Shown: positions 1-8,202 of the stretch, piece after piece | Layout of the letters: each line of letters starts with the position of its first letter | Position numbering within the stretch: position 1 is the first letter of the stretch | Source: Treponema sp. | Lineage (GTDB): Bacteria; Spirochaetota; Spirochaetia; Treponematales; Breznakiellaceae | Direction: 5' to 3' | DNA: 45,932 nucleotides | NCBI GenBank assembly: GCA_031282065.1 | Contig: JAITEL010000018.1 | Span: 1-45,932, forward strand | Notes under the pieces: model-generated | The model's database searches: none | What the model saw: only the letters and a program-made list of their open reading frames with translations | What the model was told of the DNA's origin: nothing | Made by a program: the position numbers and the translations under genes

Positions 1-7
1 CCTGTCT

Positions 8-135
8 GGATTGCTTCGGGGCTTTGCCCCTCGCAATGACGGGTTCACTGCGCTCCCCGCAATGACGAAAGTCCCCGCCACCCCCCACTTGCGGGAGACC
101 CTTGCCCAGTCATTGCAAGCAATGCGAAGCTATCC
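8..135. repeat. REP-like imperfect palindromic element, copy 1
   Basis: The left end begins GGATTGCTTCGGGGC and continues to TCGCAATGAC. The right end is its rough inverse, GTCATTGCAAGC followed by GCGAAGCTATCC. A second element with the same ends and a similar interior starts at 221. The GTCATTGCGAG...GAAGCAATCC theme resembles short palindromic intergenic repeats that are common in many bacterial genomes. That comparison is from general knowledge, not from a search. No coding role is apparent. Confidence 0.5.
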
Positions 136-220
136 TCTCCAGCAGCGTCGGCAACCGGACTTCCAGCGCCGGGGTTCTAAGCCGCAGCCCTGGGGGGTCA
201 GAACGGGGACGGTCCTGGGT

Positions 221-322
221 GGATTGCTGCGGGGCTGCGCCCCTCGCCAGGACGAAAGCCCCCGCCACCCCCCACTTGGGGTAGAGTCTTGCCCCGTCTT
301 TGCGCGCTACGCGAAGCAATCC
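221..322. repeat. REP-like imperfect palindromic element, copy 2
   Basis: This copy starts GGATTGCTGCGGGGC and ends CGCGAAGCAATCC, so its termini are inverted repeats of each other. The interior shares a GAAAGYCCCCGCCACC block with the copy at 8-135, but lacks about 26 bases present there. Two adjacent copies suggest local duplication or nested insertion of a small palindromic element. Confidence 0.5.
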
Positions 323-329
323 ACTCCCG

Positions 330-455
330 CAGCGCCGGCAACCGGACTCACAGCGCCAGCAACCGGACTTCCAGCGCCAGCAATCCGGCTTCCAGCGCCG
401 GCAACCGGACTTGCAGCGCCAGCAACCCAGCTTCCAGCGCCGGCAACCGAACTCA
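330..455. repeat. Tandem array of six 21-bp units
   Basis: Six consecutive 21-bp units follow the pattern CAGCGCCRGCAACCGGACTT plus one base, starting at 330, 351, 372, 393, 414 and 435, with a few substitutions per unit. A solitary related unit lies near 144-164. Because 21 is a multiple of three, the array is open in several frames on both strands and gives Ala/Pro-rich or Cys/Trp/Arg-rich translations. None of these has a credible start or resembles a protein family. I read it as an intergenic minisatellite. Confidence 0.75.
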
Positions 456-816
456 TAGCCCCGGAGCTTAAAGTCCAAGCTGCCTCCGGGGAACCCGCGG
501 AAGCTTAAAACAAACCCGAATCGCAGGCAGGGGACGTTTCCGGGCACCCCTGAGCGATTGCAGCGCACCCGTGGAAAAGCTCCGTGCTTGCGGGCCCGGG
601 AAACCCGCGGCCTTGGACAGCCCAGGCACTGGCAGTTTGAAGAGGGTGGTATTTCATGCGTCTTTTCTGTTTCCTCCCCTTCACGCTCACCCTCAGACCC
701 TGTTCCGTCTTGTTCCCTTTCCTCCCCCCGTAACGGCTTCCCGCCCATCCCGACGGGGTTCGCTTCCTCCTCTCATTCGGCCTAGCCAGAGCCGGAAAAA
801 AAGACTATGCAGTAGT
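456..816. other. Non-coding stretch before the first gene
   Basis: Several frames are open here, but none has a ribosome-binding site, a recognisable product or a sensible length. The stretch is pyrimidine-rich around 655-775. No clear promoter for the DUF2284 gene could be assigned. Confidence 0.5.
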
Positions 817-1368
817 ATGAGAGAAATGATGAGTGAACGTGAATACCTGTACGCCCTGGCCTTAGACTGCGGGTTTAGTCATGTGGGAAACTTGGATGTG
901 CGGACCCTGAGGGTATACCGGGAGGTTCGGGACAGCTGTGAGGAAAACAAGTGCCGCTCCTACCGCAGCAACTGGGCCTGCCCGCCCGGCTGCGGGACCT
1001 TAGCGGAATGTGAACAGCAGATCCGGCGCTATCCGCGGGGGCTTATCCTGCAAAGCACCGGTACCCTGGAAGACTCCCTGGATTATGAGGCTATGGAACG
1101 AATCGCCCGAGACCATGGGAAGCACCTGGATGCCTTTAGGGAGCGCATCCAGAGCCTCTATCCCTCGTGCCTTATGCTGGGGGCAGGCCCCTGTACGCGC
1201 TGTACGGCGTGCACCTATCCCCATGAACCCTGCCGTTTTCCCCAACAGAGGCTGTCCTCTATGGAAGCTATGGGTTTGCTGGTGAGCGAGGTGTGTAAAG
1301 ACAACAAGCTGCCCTACTATTACGGGCCGAATACCTTGACCTATATAGGCTGCGTGCTTTTGCCGTAA
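817..1368 (+). CDS. DUF2284 family predicted metal-binding protein
   Basis: A 183-residue cytoplasmic protein that fits the DUF2284 family of cysteine-rich predicted metal-binding proteins. Visible cysteines include C41 and C46, then a WACPPGCGTLAEC stretch around residues 53-65. A second cluster near residues 125-148 has CTRCTACTYPHEPC followed by RFP, which resembles the Cys-rich domain of corrinoid or Fe-S methyltransferase-associated proteins. The biochemical role of the family is not established. The ATG at 817 was chosen because homology-like sequence starts soon after it; ATGs at 826 and 829 are equally possible and the Shine-Dalgarno site is poor. The frame stays open far upstream into repeat DNA, which I regard as non-coding. 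It lies ahead of the hydantoinase gene, which has its own promoter. Confidence 0.85.
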   Translation: MREMMSEREYLYALALDCGFSHVGNLDVRTLRVYREVRDSCEENKCRSYRSNWACPPGCGTLAECEQQIRRYPRGLILQSTGTLEDSLDYEAMERIARDHGKHLDAFRERIQSLYPSCLMLGAGPCTRCTACTYPHEPCRFPQQRLSSMEAMGLLVSEVCKDNKLPYYYGPNTLTYIGCVLLP

Positions 1369-1409
1369 CAGCCATACTTTTGTTTACCTTAGGACATTAT
1401 TTTTTTTTA

Positions 1410-1438
1410 TTGACGCCCTATACCTTGTACTGTACACT
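1410..1438 (+). promoter_or_regulatory. Sigma-70-type promoter for the dihydropyrimidinase gene
   Basis: TTGACG at 1410-1415 and TACACT at 1433-1438 are separated by 17 bp. The predicted start near 1445 would leave a leader of about 40 nt before the ATG at 1484. Confidence 0.5.
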
Positions 1439-1483
1439 GATACAGCAATGGATAGTACCAGGGAAACGCAAAAAGGAGGGGCT

Positions 1484-2878
1484 ATGCACGGTGCCATGCG
1501 TATCAAGGGCGGCCTCGTGGTGGGGGAAGACCGGGAGTTTATCGGGGATGTACGCATCAAAGGGGAACAGATTGTAGCGGTGGGCAGGGATTTACCGGTA
1601 CAAGAGGGGGAGGAGCTCATAGAGGCCCAGGGCAAGATCGTGATTCCCGGGGGTATTGATGTGCATACCCATCTGTATCTGGATGTGGGCTTTACCCGAT
1701 CAAGCGATGATTTTTATACCGGAACCGTCGCTGCTGCCTGGGGAGGCACCACCACCATCGTGGATCACCCGGGCTTCGGGCCTTCCGGCTGTGCCCTGGA
1801 TCACCAGATCAAGGCCTATCATGCCCTGGCCGCGGGTAAGGCGGTGATAGACTATGGCTTTCACGGGGTGATTCAGCAGGTGGATGAAAAGACCCTTGCG
1901 CGCATGGGCACGCTGGCGGATGAGGGGATCACCAGTTACAAGGTATATCTTACCTATGACTATAAGCTCTCTGATGAGGAAGTCTACCGGGTTTTAGTGC
2001 AGGCCCGGAACCAGGGACTGATGATCGCGGTGCATCCTGAAAACGACGGGATTATCCGGTATTTGCGGGGGAAGTTGCTAAGGGAACGGAAAACCGCGGC
2101 GCGCTATCACCCCCTGTCCCGGCCTGTGGTATGTGAAGCGGAAGCCATCAACCGCATGATCCTGTGGGCAAACCTGGCCGGGGACGCTCCCCTGTACATC
2201 GTTCACCTGAGTAATGAACGGGGGCTGGCCTTTATCCGGGATGCCCGAAAGCGGGGACAAAAGCACCTGTATGCCGAGACCTGTCCCCAATACCTCATGC
2301 TGGATGATAGGGTTTACGATCAGCCGGGCTGTGAGGGGCTTAAGTACCTTATGTGTCCGCCTTTGCGTAAGGTCCAGGATAGGGAAAGCCTGTGGGAAGG
2401 CCTGATCGCGGCTATTGATACGGTGGCCACGGATCATTGCCCCTTTTTCTTTGAAACCCAGAAGGTCCGGGGCAAGGATGATTTCACCTTATGCCCTTCA
2501 GGGGTGCCGGGCATAGAGGAGCGCATACCCCTGCTGTTTTCTGAAGGGGTGATGCACAAGCGTATCTCCCTCAGGCGTTTTGTGGATCTGTGCTCGACCA
2601 ATCCGGCGAAACTCTTTGGCCTGTACCCTCAAAAGGGGGTGCTCCGGGAAGGGTCTGATGCGGATATCGTCATCATCGATCCTTCGGCAAAGAAGGTCTT
2701 AGGCCAAAGCTCCCTCCATGCCCAGGTTGACTACAGTGCCTATGAAGGCTGGGAAGTACAGGGCTATCCAGAGTGGGTGATTTCCCGGGGGGAGGTGCTC
2801 CTGCGGGCAGGGGTGTTTTCAGCCAGTCCGGGCAGGGGAAAATTCATCATAAGGAAACGGCTGTACCCGCCACTGTAG
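1484..2878 (+). CDS. hydA: Dihydropyrimidinase / D-hydantoinase (cyclic amidohydrolase)
   Basis: A 464-residue zinc amidohydrolase that opens the ring of dihydropyrimidines or 5-substituted hydantoins. The metal-binding motif GIDVHTHLYLD lies near residue 60. The lysine expected to be carbamylated (SYKVYLTYD) is at about residue 153. HPEN near 184, the HLSNERGL and AETCPQYL motifs, and the catalytic aspartate in ATDHCPFF near 316 are all present. Length and order match bacterial dihydropyrimidinases. ATG 1484 is supported by AAAGGAGG a few bases upstream; a GTG/ATG further up has no such site. The XdhC-family gene follows after 23 bp, so the two are probably co-transcribed. That pairing recalls purine-catabolic clusters with selenium-dependent molybdenum hydroxylases and the hydA/ygeZ branch. 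The true substrate could be another cyclic amide. Confidence 0.93.
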   Translation: MHGAMRIKGGLVVGEDREFIGDVRIKGEQIVAVGRDLPVQEGEELIEAQGKIVIPGGIDVHTHLYLDVGFTRSSDDFYTGTVAAAWGGTTTIVDHPGFGPSGCALDHQIKAYHALAAGKAVIDYGFHGVIQQVDEKTLARMGTLADEGITSYKVYLTYDYKLSDEEVYRVLVQARNQGLMIAVHPENDGIIRYLRGKLLRERKTAARYHPLSRPVVCEAEAINRMILWANLAGDAPLYIVHLSNERGLAFIRDARKRGQKHLYAETCPQYLMLDDRVYDQPGCEGLKYLMCPPLRKVQDRESLWEGLIAAIDTVATDHCPFFFETQKVRGKDDFTLCPSGVPGIEERIPLLFSEGVMHKRISLRRFVDLCSTNPAKLFGLYPQKGVLREGSDADIVIIDPSAKKVLGQSSLHAQVDYSAYEGWEVQGYPEWVISRGEVLLRAGVFSASPGRGKFIIRKRLYPPL

Positions 2879-2901
2879 ATGAAAGAGAGAAAAGAGAACA
2901 G

Positions 2902-3936
2902 ATGAAACAATTATTGGCCATACTGTACCATGCCCTGTTGCGTAAAGAGCCGGTGGTACTGGTAACCATAGTGGACAGTACCGGTTCAACGCCCCGTGGG
3001 GCAGGTTCACGGATGCTGGTAGGCTCTCAGGGTTGCCTGTACGGAACCATAGGCGGGGGTATATCCGAACATTTGGCTGAGGAAGAAGCCAAGACCCTGG
3101 TTCGAGAAAGACGCTCCCACATAAAAGCCTATATCCTGCACCCCAATACGGAGGAGGATCTGGGGGCCGTATGCGGGGGAGATGTCATGGTCCATTTTCA
3201 GTATCTGGATCCTGAGGATGAGGGCCTTGCCCAGGTGATACAGACCGGGCTTGGACGCTTGAGGGCCCGGGAGAACCTGTGGCTGGTAAGTGAGCTGGCT
3301 ATAGGAAGGGGCCCAGCAAGCCTGGGGCTTGTGGGGGAGGCAGGCATAGTTCGGTGGACAGGATCGGTCCCCCTAGACCCTGTGGGGTTCCAGGTTTCCC
3401 AAGGAACCCAGATATGCCGGGGTGAAAGGCTCTATTTCTCTGAGCCCCTGGTCAGGGCTAGTTTTGTCTATATATTTGGGGCCGGGCATGTAGCCCAGGA
3501 ATTGGTGCCCCTGCTGGCCCATGTGGACTTCCGCTGCATAGTCTTTGATGACAGGGAAGGTCTCCTGTACCCGCAGCGCTTTCCTGATGCGGAGAAAACC
3601 CTGCTTGGGGATTTTGCTGCTATTTCCTCCCAGGTGCAGGTTACCAAAGAGGATTATGTGGTGGTGGTAACCCGCAGTCACCACTGCGATTTTCAGGCCG
3701 CAGCATTCGCCCTGGGTACCCCTGCACGGTATATCGGTATTATCGGGAGCAGGACAAAACTGAAGTTCATACGGGAAAAACTGAGCGCTCTGGGGTTTTC
3801 CCAGGAAGTCATTACCGGGGAGCGGGTTCACGCGCCCATTGGGCTGGCGATTAAGAGTGAGACCCCTGCGGAGATTGGGGTGAGCATAGCAGGGGAGCTT
3901 ATCCTTGCCCGGGCAAGCCCCATACCCACGGGATGA
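2902..3936 (+). CDS. XdhC/CoxI family protein (molybdenum hydroxylase maturation)
   Basis: A 344-residue protein with the two-part XdhC layout. An N-terminal XdhC/CoxI domain has STGSTPRGAGSRM near residue 25 and an IGGGISE turn. A C-terminal Rossmann fold begins at FGAGHVAQEL around residue 190 and ends with the IGIIGSR and ETPAEIGVSIAGE motifs typical of the family. XdhC proteins bind molybdenum cofactor and help insert it, sulfurated, into xanthine dehydrogenase-type enzymes. ATG 2902 has AAAGAGAACAG just upstream, a modest site; earlier in-frame starts would overlap hydA. The hydroxylase itself is not in the window, so the partner enzyme is unknown. Together with the neighbouring hydantoinase it suggests N-heterocycle catabolism. 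Confidence 0.9.
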   Translation: MKQLLAILYHALLRKEPVVLVTIVDSTGSTPRGAGSRMLVGSQGCLYGTIGGGISEHLAEEEAKTLVRERRSHIKAYILHPNTEEDLGAVCGGDVMVHFQYLDPEDEGLAQVIQTGLGRLRARENLWLVSELAIGRGPASLGLVGEAGIVRWTGSVPLDPVGFQVSQGTQICRGERLYFSEPLVRASFVYIFGAGHVAQELVPLLAHVDFRCIVFDDREGLLYPQRFPDAEKTLLGDFAAISSQVQVTKEDYVVVVTRSHHCDFQAAAFALGTPARYIGIIGSRTKLKFIREKLSALGFSQEVITGERVHAPIGLAIKSETPAEIGVSIAGELILARASPIPTG

Positions 3937-3984
3937 GACGGCCAGGAGGGGGCCCCGATTCAAGCGGCATACCGACCCTCCCTT

Positions 3985-4020
3985 AAAAAAACGACTCATT
4001 CCTCCTTCATGGAATGAGCC
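3985..4020 (-). terminator. Rho-independent terminator of the 5'-nucleotidase gene
   Basis: Read on the minus strand, GGCTCATTCC and GGAATGAGTC form a stem around an eight-base loop and are followed by a run of seven T. It lies about 110 bp beyond the stop of the minus-strand gene. A second hairpin (GGGCAAAGT with ACTTTCGCCC, 4076-4099) lies between them without a T run. Confidence 0.7.
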
Positions 4021-4130
4021 GTAACGTTACATACAGAAACATCTTTCAGGGTCAGCAGGCAGCCTCTTATAGGATGGGCGAAAGTCCCTGACTTTGCCCT
4101 ATGCTCTCTATAGGGGTCTTCTGGGAAACA

Positions 4131-5813
4131 TTATTCCGTAACCCCTCCAATAACGGTAATCCGTCCGTCGGTGTCAGGGGAAATGGAACCTACGGCCTGC
4201 AAGGCTTCCAGCACCACCCAAGAATCTATCAGGGAGGTATTAAAGGGTTCCTGGGCATTCTTGAGGACCGTATACCCGTCTCCACCCCCAAGGAGGTAAC
4301 TGTTCGTGCAGAACCGGTACACCTTATCGGGATCAACCGGCTCGTTATGAATGGTCAAGTCCTTGAGGATACCCGTACCTTGGGTATAGTCAATGGTGTA
4401 CCGTACGTCCTGAGATACCTGGGCCCAACCCCCATTTCCCTGAGGTATAGAGGCAATGAAATTGAACAAGTCGATGATTTGAGAGCCTTTGAGGGAAACG
4501 ATGTAAAGGTAATTCTCAAAAGGAAGAACCGTAAGCACTTGTTCCCTGGTGATGGAGCCTGCGGGAAGGCCCGTCCGAATATTGCCCCCATTAATAAAGG
4601 CAAAGTCTACGGCTTGGTTGGTATTGTTGAAATACCAGACCATACCGTCACAGATGGCGTCTCCCAGGGGAGATTCAACTTTCCGGGGCAAGCGATCACC
4701 TACCACAAACTCACCGGTCGCTTCTCCCACTACCTCTTTAAGGCTCTCATCAGCTTTGGTAATGTAGGGGTTTAACAGTGTGGTTATTTCCTGATCCTGG
4801 GCAATTCCTATGGGTAACCAGGCAAAATCCTTCAGTTTCCCGTTCTCCACAACCACTTTCCCCTGACCTATATATTTTCCCCATTCATGGGCAGTAACGA
4901 TGTAGGTATTGTCCACCTTGAGAGGTTCCTCAAAGAAGGAATGAGAATGACCATCTACGATGATATCAATGCCGGGAACTGCTGCGGCCAATTCCGGCGA
5001 GGTAATATGATCCGGTGCTTCTTTTACGTTTCCGATATGGGTAATGCCGATGACCAGGTCAACCTGTTCCTGATTCCTCAAAATATCCACCATTTCCCGG
5101 GCCGCATCGATCTCGTTGATGAAACGCAGGCTGGGATCGGGACTGGCAATTACCTGGGTTCGCAGGGTGGTAATCCCAAACAGGCCCACGGTAAACCCAT
5201 CGTATTTTTTTATCACATAGGGAACCCCCAGATAGGCACCATCCGCGGTTTTAATATTGGAGGTGATAACCGGAAACTCAATCAATTCCCCCTGGCGCTC
5301 CAACTGCTCCATGTTTTTATCAAATTCGTGGTTTCCCAGAATCACCGCATCATAGCCCATGAGGTTATAGGCTAGGATATCCGGCTCTGCGGAAAACATA
5401 TTGGAAAGGGCGGATCCGGTATTGATGTCTCCCGCGTCAAGCAGGAGTACTTGTGGATTAAAGGCCTTGATGGCTTTAATATACATGGATCGCCAGGCAA
5501 GTCCCCCCCGGCCGTTATTGGGAACTATCGTACCATGGTGGTCATTAGTATGAAGTAGAATGAGTTCATACGTTTTCGATTGGCCAGGCTGTGCCGACTG
5601 GGTCTTTTGAGGGGATTGAACCGCCGAACTGGGCTGGGCTGCCTGCGCTTGGGTTAGCTGTGCCTGGGCAGTTTGGGTTCGGGCGAACAGCTCCCGTTGT
5701 TTTGTTCGTATCAGATTGGCAAGTTCAGTTTCCGATACGGGTCTTGCAAAAAGCGGCAAATTCATGAAGGATACTAAAAAAGCCACCAACAGCAAGGGAT
5801 ACTTACGTTTCAT
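4131..5813 (-). CDS. ushA: Secreted 5'-nucleotidase / 2',3'-cyclic phosphodiesterase family
   Basis: A 560-residue exported metallophosphoesterase of the UshA/5'-nucleotidase family. The N-terminus (MKRKYPLLLVAFLVSF) is a signal peptide. An Ala/Gln-rich linker follows to about residue 80. The metallophosphatase domain has HTNDHHG near 88, DAGD, the GNHEFDK motif near 158, GITHIGN, and DGHSHSF near 286. The C-terminal nucleotidase domain includes FINGGNIRTGLPAG and LPFENYLY. It would dephosphorylate nucleotides in the periplasm for salvage. ATG 5813 is preceded by CGGAGG at good spacing; an upstream in-frame start would place unlike residues before the signal peptide. It is divergent from the coiled-coil gene and ends at a clear terminator. 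The exact substrate preference cannot be read from sequence. Confidence 0.93.
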   Translation of the reverse strand: MKRKYPLLLVAFLVSFMNLPLFARPVSETELANLIRTKQRELFARTQTAQAQLTQAQAAQPSSAVQSPQKTQSAQPGQSKTYELILLHTNDHHGTIVPNNGRGGLAWRSMYIKAIKAFNPQVLLLDAGDINTGSALSNMFSAEPDILAYNLMGYDAVILGNHEFDKNMEQLERQGELIEFPVITSNIKTADGAYLGVPYVIKKYDGFTVGLFGITTLRTQVIASPDPSLRFINEIDAAREMVDILRNQEQVDLVIGITHIGNVKEAPDHITSPELAAAVPGIDIIVDGHSHSFFEEPLKVDNTYIVTAHEWGKYIGQGKVVVENGKLKDFAWLPIGIAQDQEITTLLNPYITKADESLKEVVGEATGEFVVGDRLPRKVESPLGDAICDGMVWYFNNTNQAVDFAFINGGNIRTGLPAGSITREQVLTVLPFENYLYIVSLKGSQIIDLFNFIASIPQGNGGWAQVSQDVRYTIDYTQGTGILKDLTIHNEPVDPDKVYRFCTNSYLLGGGDGYTVLKNAQEPFNTSLIDSWVVLEALQAVGSISPDTDGRITVIGGVTE

Positions 5814-5888
5814 GTTGACGTCCTCCGAAAAATGGATATAATACAACTATAAAGTAGTATGAATAGAGTATATGAAGAAATAATGTGT

Positions 5889-5917
5889 TTGTCGAGATAC
5901 TTTCACTCAAGTATAGA
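5889..5917 (+). promoter_or_regulatory. Promoter for the coiled-coil membrane protein gene
   Basis: TTGTCG at 5889-5894 and TATAGA at 5912-5917 are separated by 17 bp. The leader to the ATG at 6006 would be about 80 nt. Confidence 0.45.
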
Positions 5918-6005
5918 AATTTTAGCGGTTCTTGGATGGTGTCTATAAAGCTTTTAGGAAGTATATCAGGGTTATGACTGGAGCTCTATAGGATTGAGGA
6001 AAAAG

Positions 6006-8189
6006 ATGGTAAAAAAAAGTTTTTTCCACCATACTGCTGGAGTACATTATCAAGGGGATACCGCAAAAGAATCGGATTCGGTTGCACGAACCAGTGCTTT
6101 TTCGATAAAAAGGAGTTTATTGTATCGGGCAAAACAGATGAAAACCTTATCTCCCCGTATTATTGATTTCACGCAGCTGGAGCAGCATAGTAGCCCCTAT
6201 GGGATTGATGGCAAAGATGTCCAAGAAATACAAGCCCATATTGATACCTTAAGCCGTAAGAATCGTATCACCCTAAGCTCAAAAGAACTAAAAATAACTC
6301 CCACTAAAAATGCAGTGGTATTCCCTCTGGTGGTTAATACGCTTATGTGGGGAATAGCAGCCGGTGCTCTGCTCCTTGTTGGTCAGGGCCTTACCAGGGA
6401 TAAGGCTCGATCAGGGTATGAGCAGGGGTTTTCTTCTGTGGAAGGGGAGCTTATCCAGCAAATACGCCAGGATTCACAGGTACGGCTTTCCGAAAAGGAA
6501 CAGGAAATAGAAGCAATACGAAAACAATTAGCTGACATCAAGACAGAGGAACGTAATGCGGCTAATAAGTTCCAAGAGCTCTATACGCAACGGGAACAAG
6601 AACTTCAAACCAGTTTAGACAAGGATATGGCAGATGAACGCCAACGGCTTATCTCCACTGGAGTTTCTACGGAAAATATGAAAGCTTTATTGGCCGCTTA
6701 TGAGCAGGAACGATTTGCCTATTATCGTGCAGAATTAGATAGATACCAGGCCCAGCTTGAAGTGGAACGGGAAGCTGCCCGGGCGAATTATCAGCAGCTC
6801 CAGAATAAGTATCAGCAAGATTTAAGGAGCCTTAATGAGGAACGGCAGATCATTAAGGAAACCTTAATCCAGCAAGAAACTCAGCTTCGTCTCGTTAGAG
6901 AAACGAGTACACCTCTAGAGGTTACTTCCATACCTGAATGGAATGCAGCTTTAGAAGAAGCCAAAAACAAGCTGGTAGTATTGCAGGAACAACAGCAGCA
7001 AGCCCTGCAGAGAGATAATCGTATAATCGGGATGTATCATATAATACGGACTAATTTGGAACAAGAACACTACCGAGATGCCCTGGTACAAGCAGAATCT
7101 TTGGTTCAGTACCTTGGAGAAAGCCCGCCAGATCGTTTTTCTTCGCAACGGCATAGTTTAGATATATATTTAGCCGGTGCTTTAGCGTGGATAGCCCGAA
7201 CCGAACTTACCCGATCCGAGGAACTGAGCCCTAAAATCAGCGATTTGGAAACTCAGATTGCCATTCTGTCATCGGATAATGAGCGTCTTACCAAGGTATC
7301 TCAAGAATTATCCCAGGCCCTGGTAGATCAGGACCTCACCTGGAAGACTGAAATGAGTGCTAGTGATGCCCGTATTGCCCTCCTGTCAACGGATAAAGCG
7401 GATATGGAAGCTCGTATCGCCTTCCTGTCAAGGGATAATGAGCGTCTTACCCAGGCAAACCAGGAATTAACGCAAGCCTTGGCAGCGCTAGACCGCTCTA
7501 GGACAACGGATAAAGCGGATATGGAAGCCCGTATCGCCCTCCTGTCAAGGGATAATGAGCGTCTTACCCAGGCAAACCAGGAATTAACGCAAACCTTGGC
7601 AGCGCTAGACCGCTCTAGGACAACGGATAAAGCGGATATGGAAGCCCGTATCGCCTTCCTTTCCGGGGAACATGCCCGTCTTACCCAGGCAAACCAGGAA
7701 TTATCCCAAGCCCTCCTGGCAGAACAGAACCAAAGGCTTCCAGCGGAGTACCAAAGCAAGCTTACCGCTTTGGAGGAGGATAACCGGCGGCTGAATCAAC
7801 GCATAGCGGAACAAGTGACCGCCTTGGCGCAGGTTACCGATGAAGTAAATAAAACAGCCGACCCGGCGAATGCCTATATAGCCCTTACCAATGCCTATAC
7901 ACGGTATACCGCCACTCCGGGGAGGATCTCGGATATGGAGTACTTCTTTGATACACCGGAAGTGGACCAGACCTTCCCAGGCTTTTTAGACCATCTCAAG
8001 GATCTCAACAGGCAAGTCTCCCAGGATGCGTATCAAGAGGGTATTGCTAATGCAATGGGTATTATCGAAACGGCGTTACGGATCCCCCAGCAAGACACCA
8101 GAACCAAGTATCTGGAAGGGATTCGTGAACGATACAGATCGGATCCTCATATCAGTAATTTAATTACCTTGCTTTTAAGTCGACTTTAA
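6006..8189 (+). CDS. Membrane-anchored long coiled-coil protein with 39-residue repeats
   Basis: A 727-residue protein I cannot assign to a family. A basic N-terminal segment of about 100 residues is followed by one transmembrane stretch (about 106-125, VNTLMWGIAAGALLLVGQGL). A very long Gln/Glu-rich coiled coil then extends to about residue 620. Within it, residues 462-565 hold three nearly identical 39-residue units (KADMEARIAFLSRDNERL...) that match 117-bp DNA repeats. The last 100 residues look globular. The build resembles scaffold or cell-shape proteins, but that is inference. ATG 6006 has GAGG six bases upstream; a TTG at 5994 is the alternative. It converges on the cyclase gene with only 13 bp between the stops. 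Confidence 0.8.
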   Translation: MVKKSFFHHTAGVHYQGDTAKESDSVARTSAFSIKRSLLYRAKQMKTLSPRIIDFTQLEQHSSPYGIDGKDVQEIQAHIDTLSRKNRITLSSKELKITPTKNAVVFPLVVNTLMWGIAAGALLLVGQGLTRDKARSGYEQGFSSVEGELIQQIRQDSQVRLSEKEQEIEAIRKQLADIKTEERNAANKFQELYTQREQELQTSLDKDMADERQRLISTGVSTENMKALLAAYEQERFAYYRAELDRYQAQLEVEREAARANYQQLQNKYQQDLRSLNEERQIIKETLIQQETQLRLVRETSTPLEVTSIPEWNAALEEAKNKLVVLQEQQQQALQRDNRIIGMYHIIRTNLEQEHYRDALVQAESLVQYLGESPPDRFSSQRHSLDIYLAGALAWIARTELTRSEELSPKISDLETQIAILSSDNERLTKVSQELSQALVDQDLTWKTEMSASDARIALLSTDKADMEARIAFLSRDNERLTQANQELTQALAALDRSRTTDKADMEARIALLSRDNERLTQANQELTQTLAALDRSRTTDKADMEARIAFLSGEHARLTQANQELSQALLAEQNQRLPAEYQSKLTALEEDNRRLNQRIAEQVTALAQVTDEVNKTADPANAYIALTNAYTRYTATPGRISDMEYFFDTPEVDQTFPGFLDHLKDLNRQVSQDAYQEGIANAMGIIETALRIPQQDTRTKYLEGIRERYRSDPHISNLITLLLSRL
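7391..7741 (+). repeat. Three 117-bp in-frame tandem repeats
   Basis: GGATAAAGCGGATATGGAAG recurs at 7391, 7508 and 7625, exactly 117 bp apart. The first two units are almost identical and the third diverges after about 50 bp. The unit encodes 39 residues of coiled coil, so copy-number change would lengthen the rod without breaking the frame. Confidence 0.85.
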
Positions 8190-8202
8190 GGCTTACGGCT
8201 TA

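Noticed and set aside
110-748. Long minus-strand frame rich in Cys, Trp and Arg
   Set aside because: It reads through the 21-bp repeats and has no plausible start or known fold.
3373-3999. A 208-codon frame antisense to the XdhC-family gene
   Set aside because: It overlaps the conserved Rossmann domain on the other strand and has no family features.
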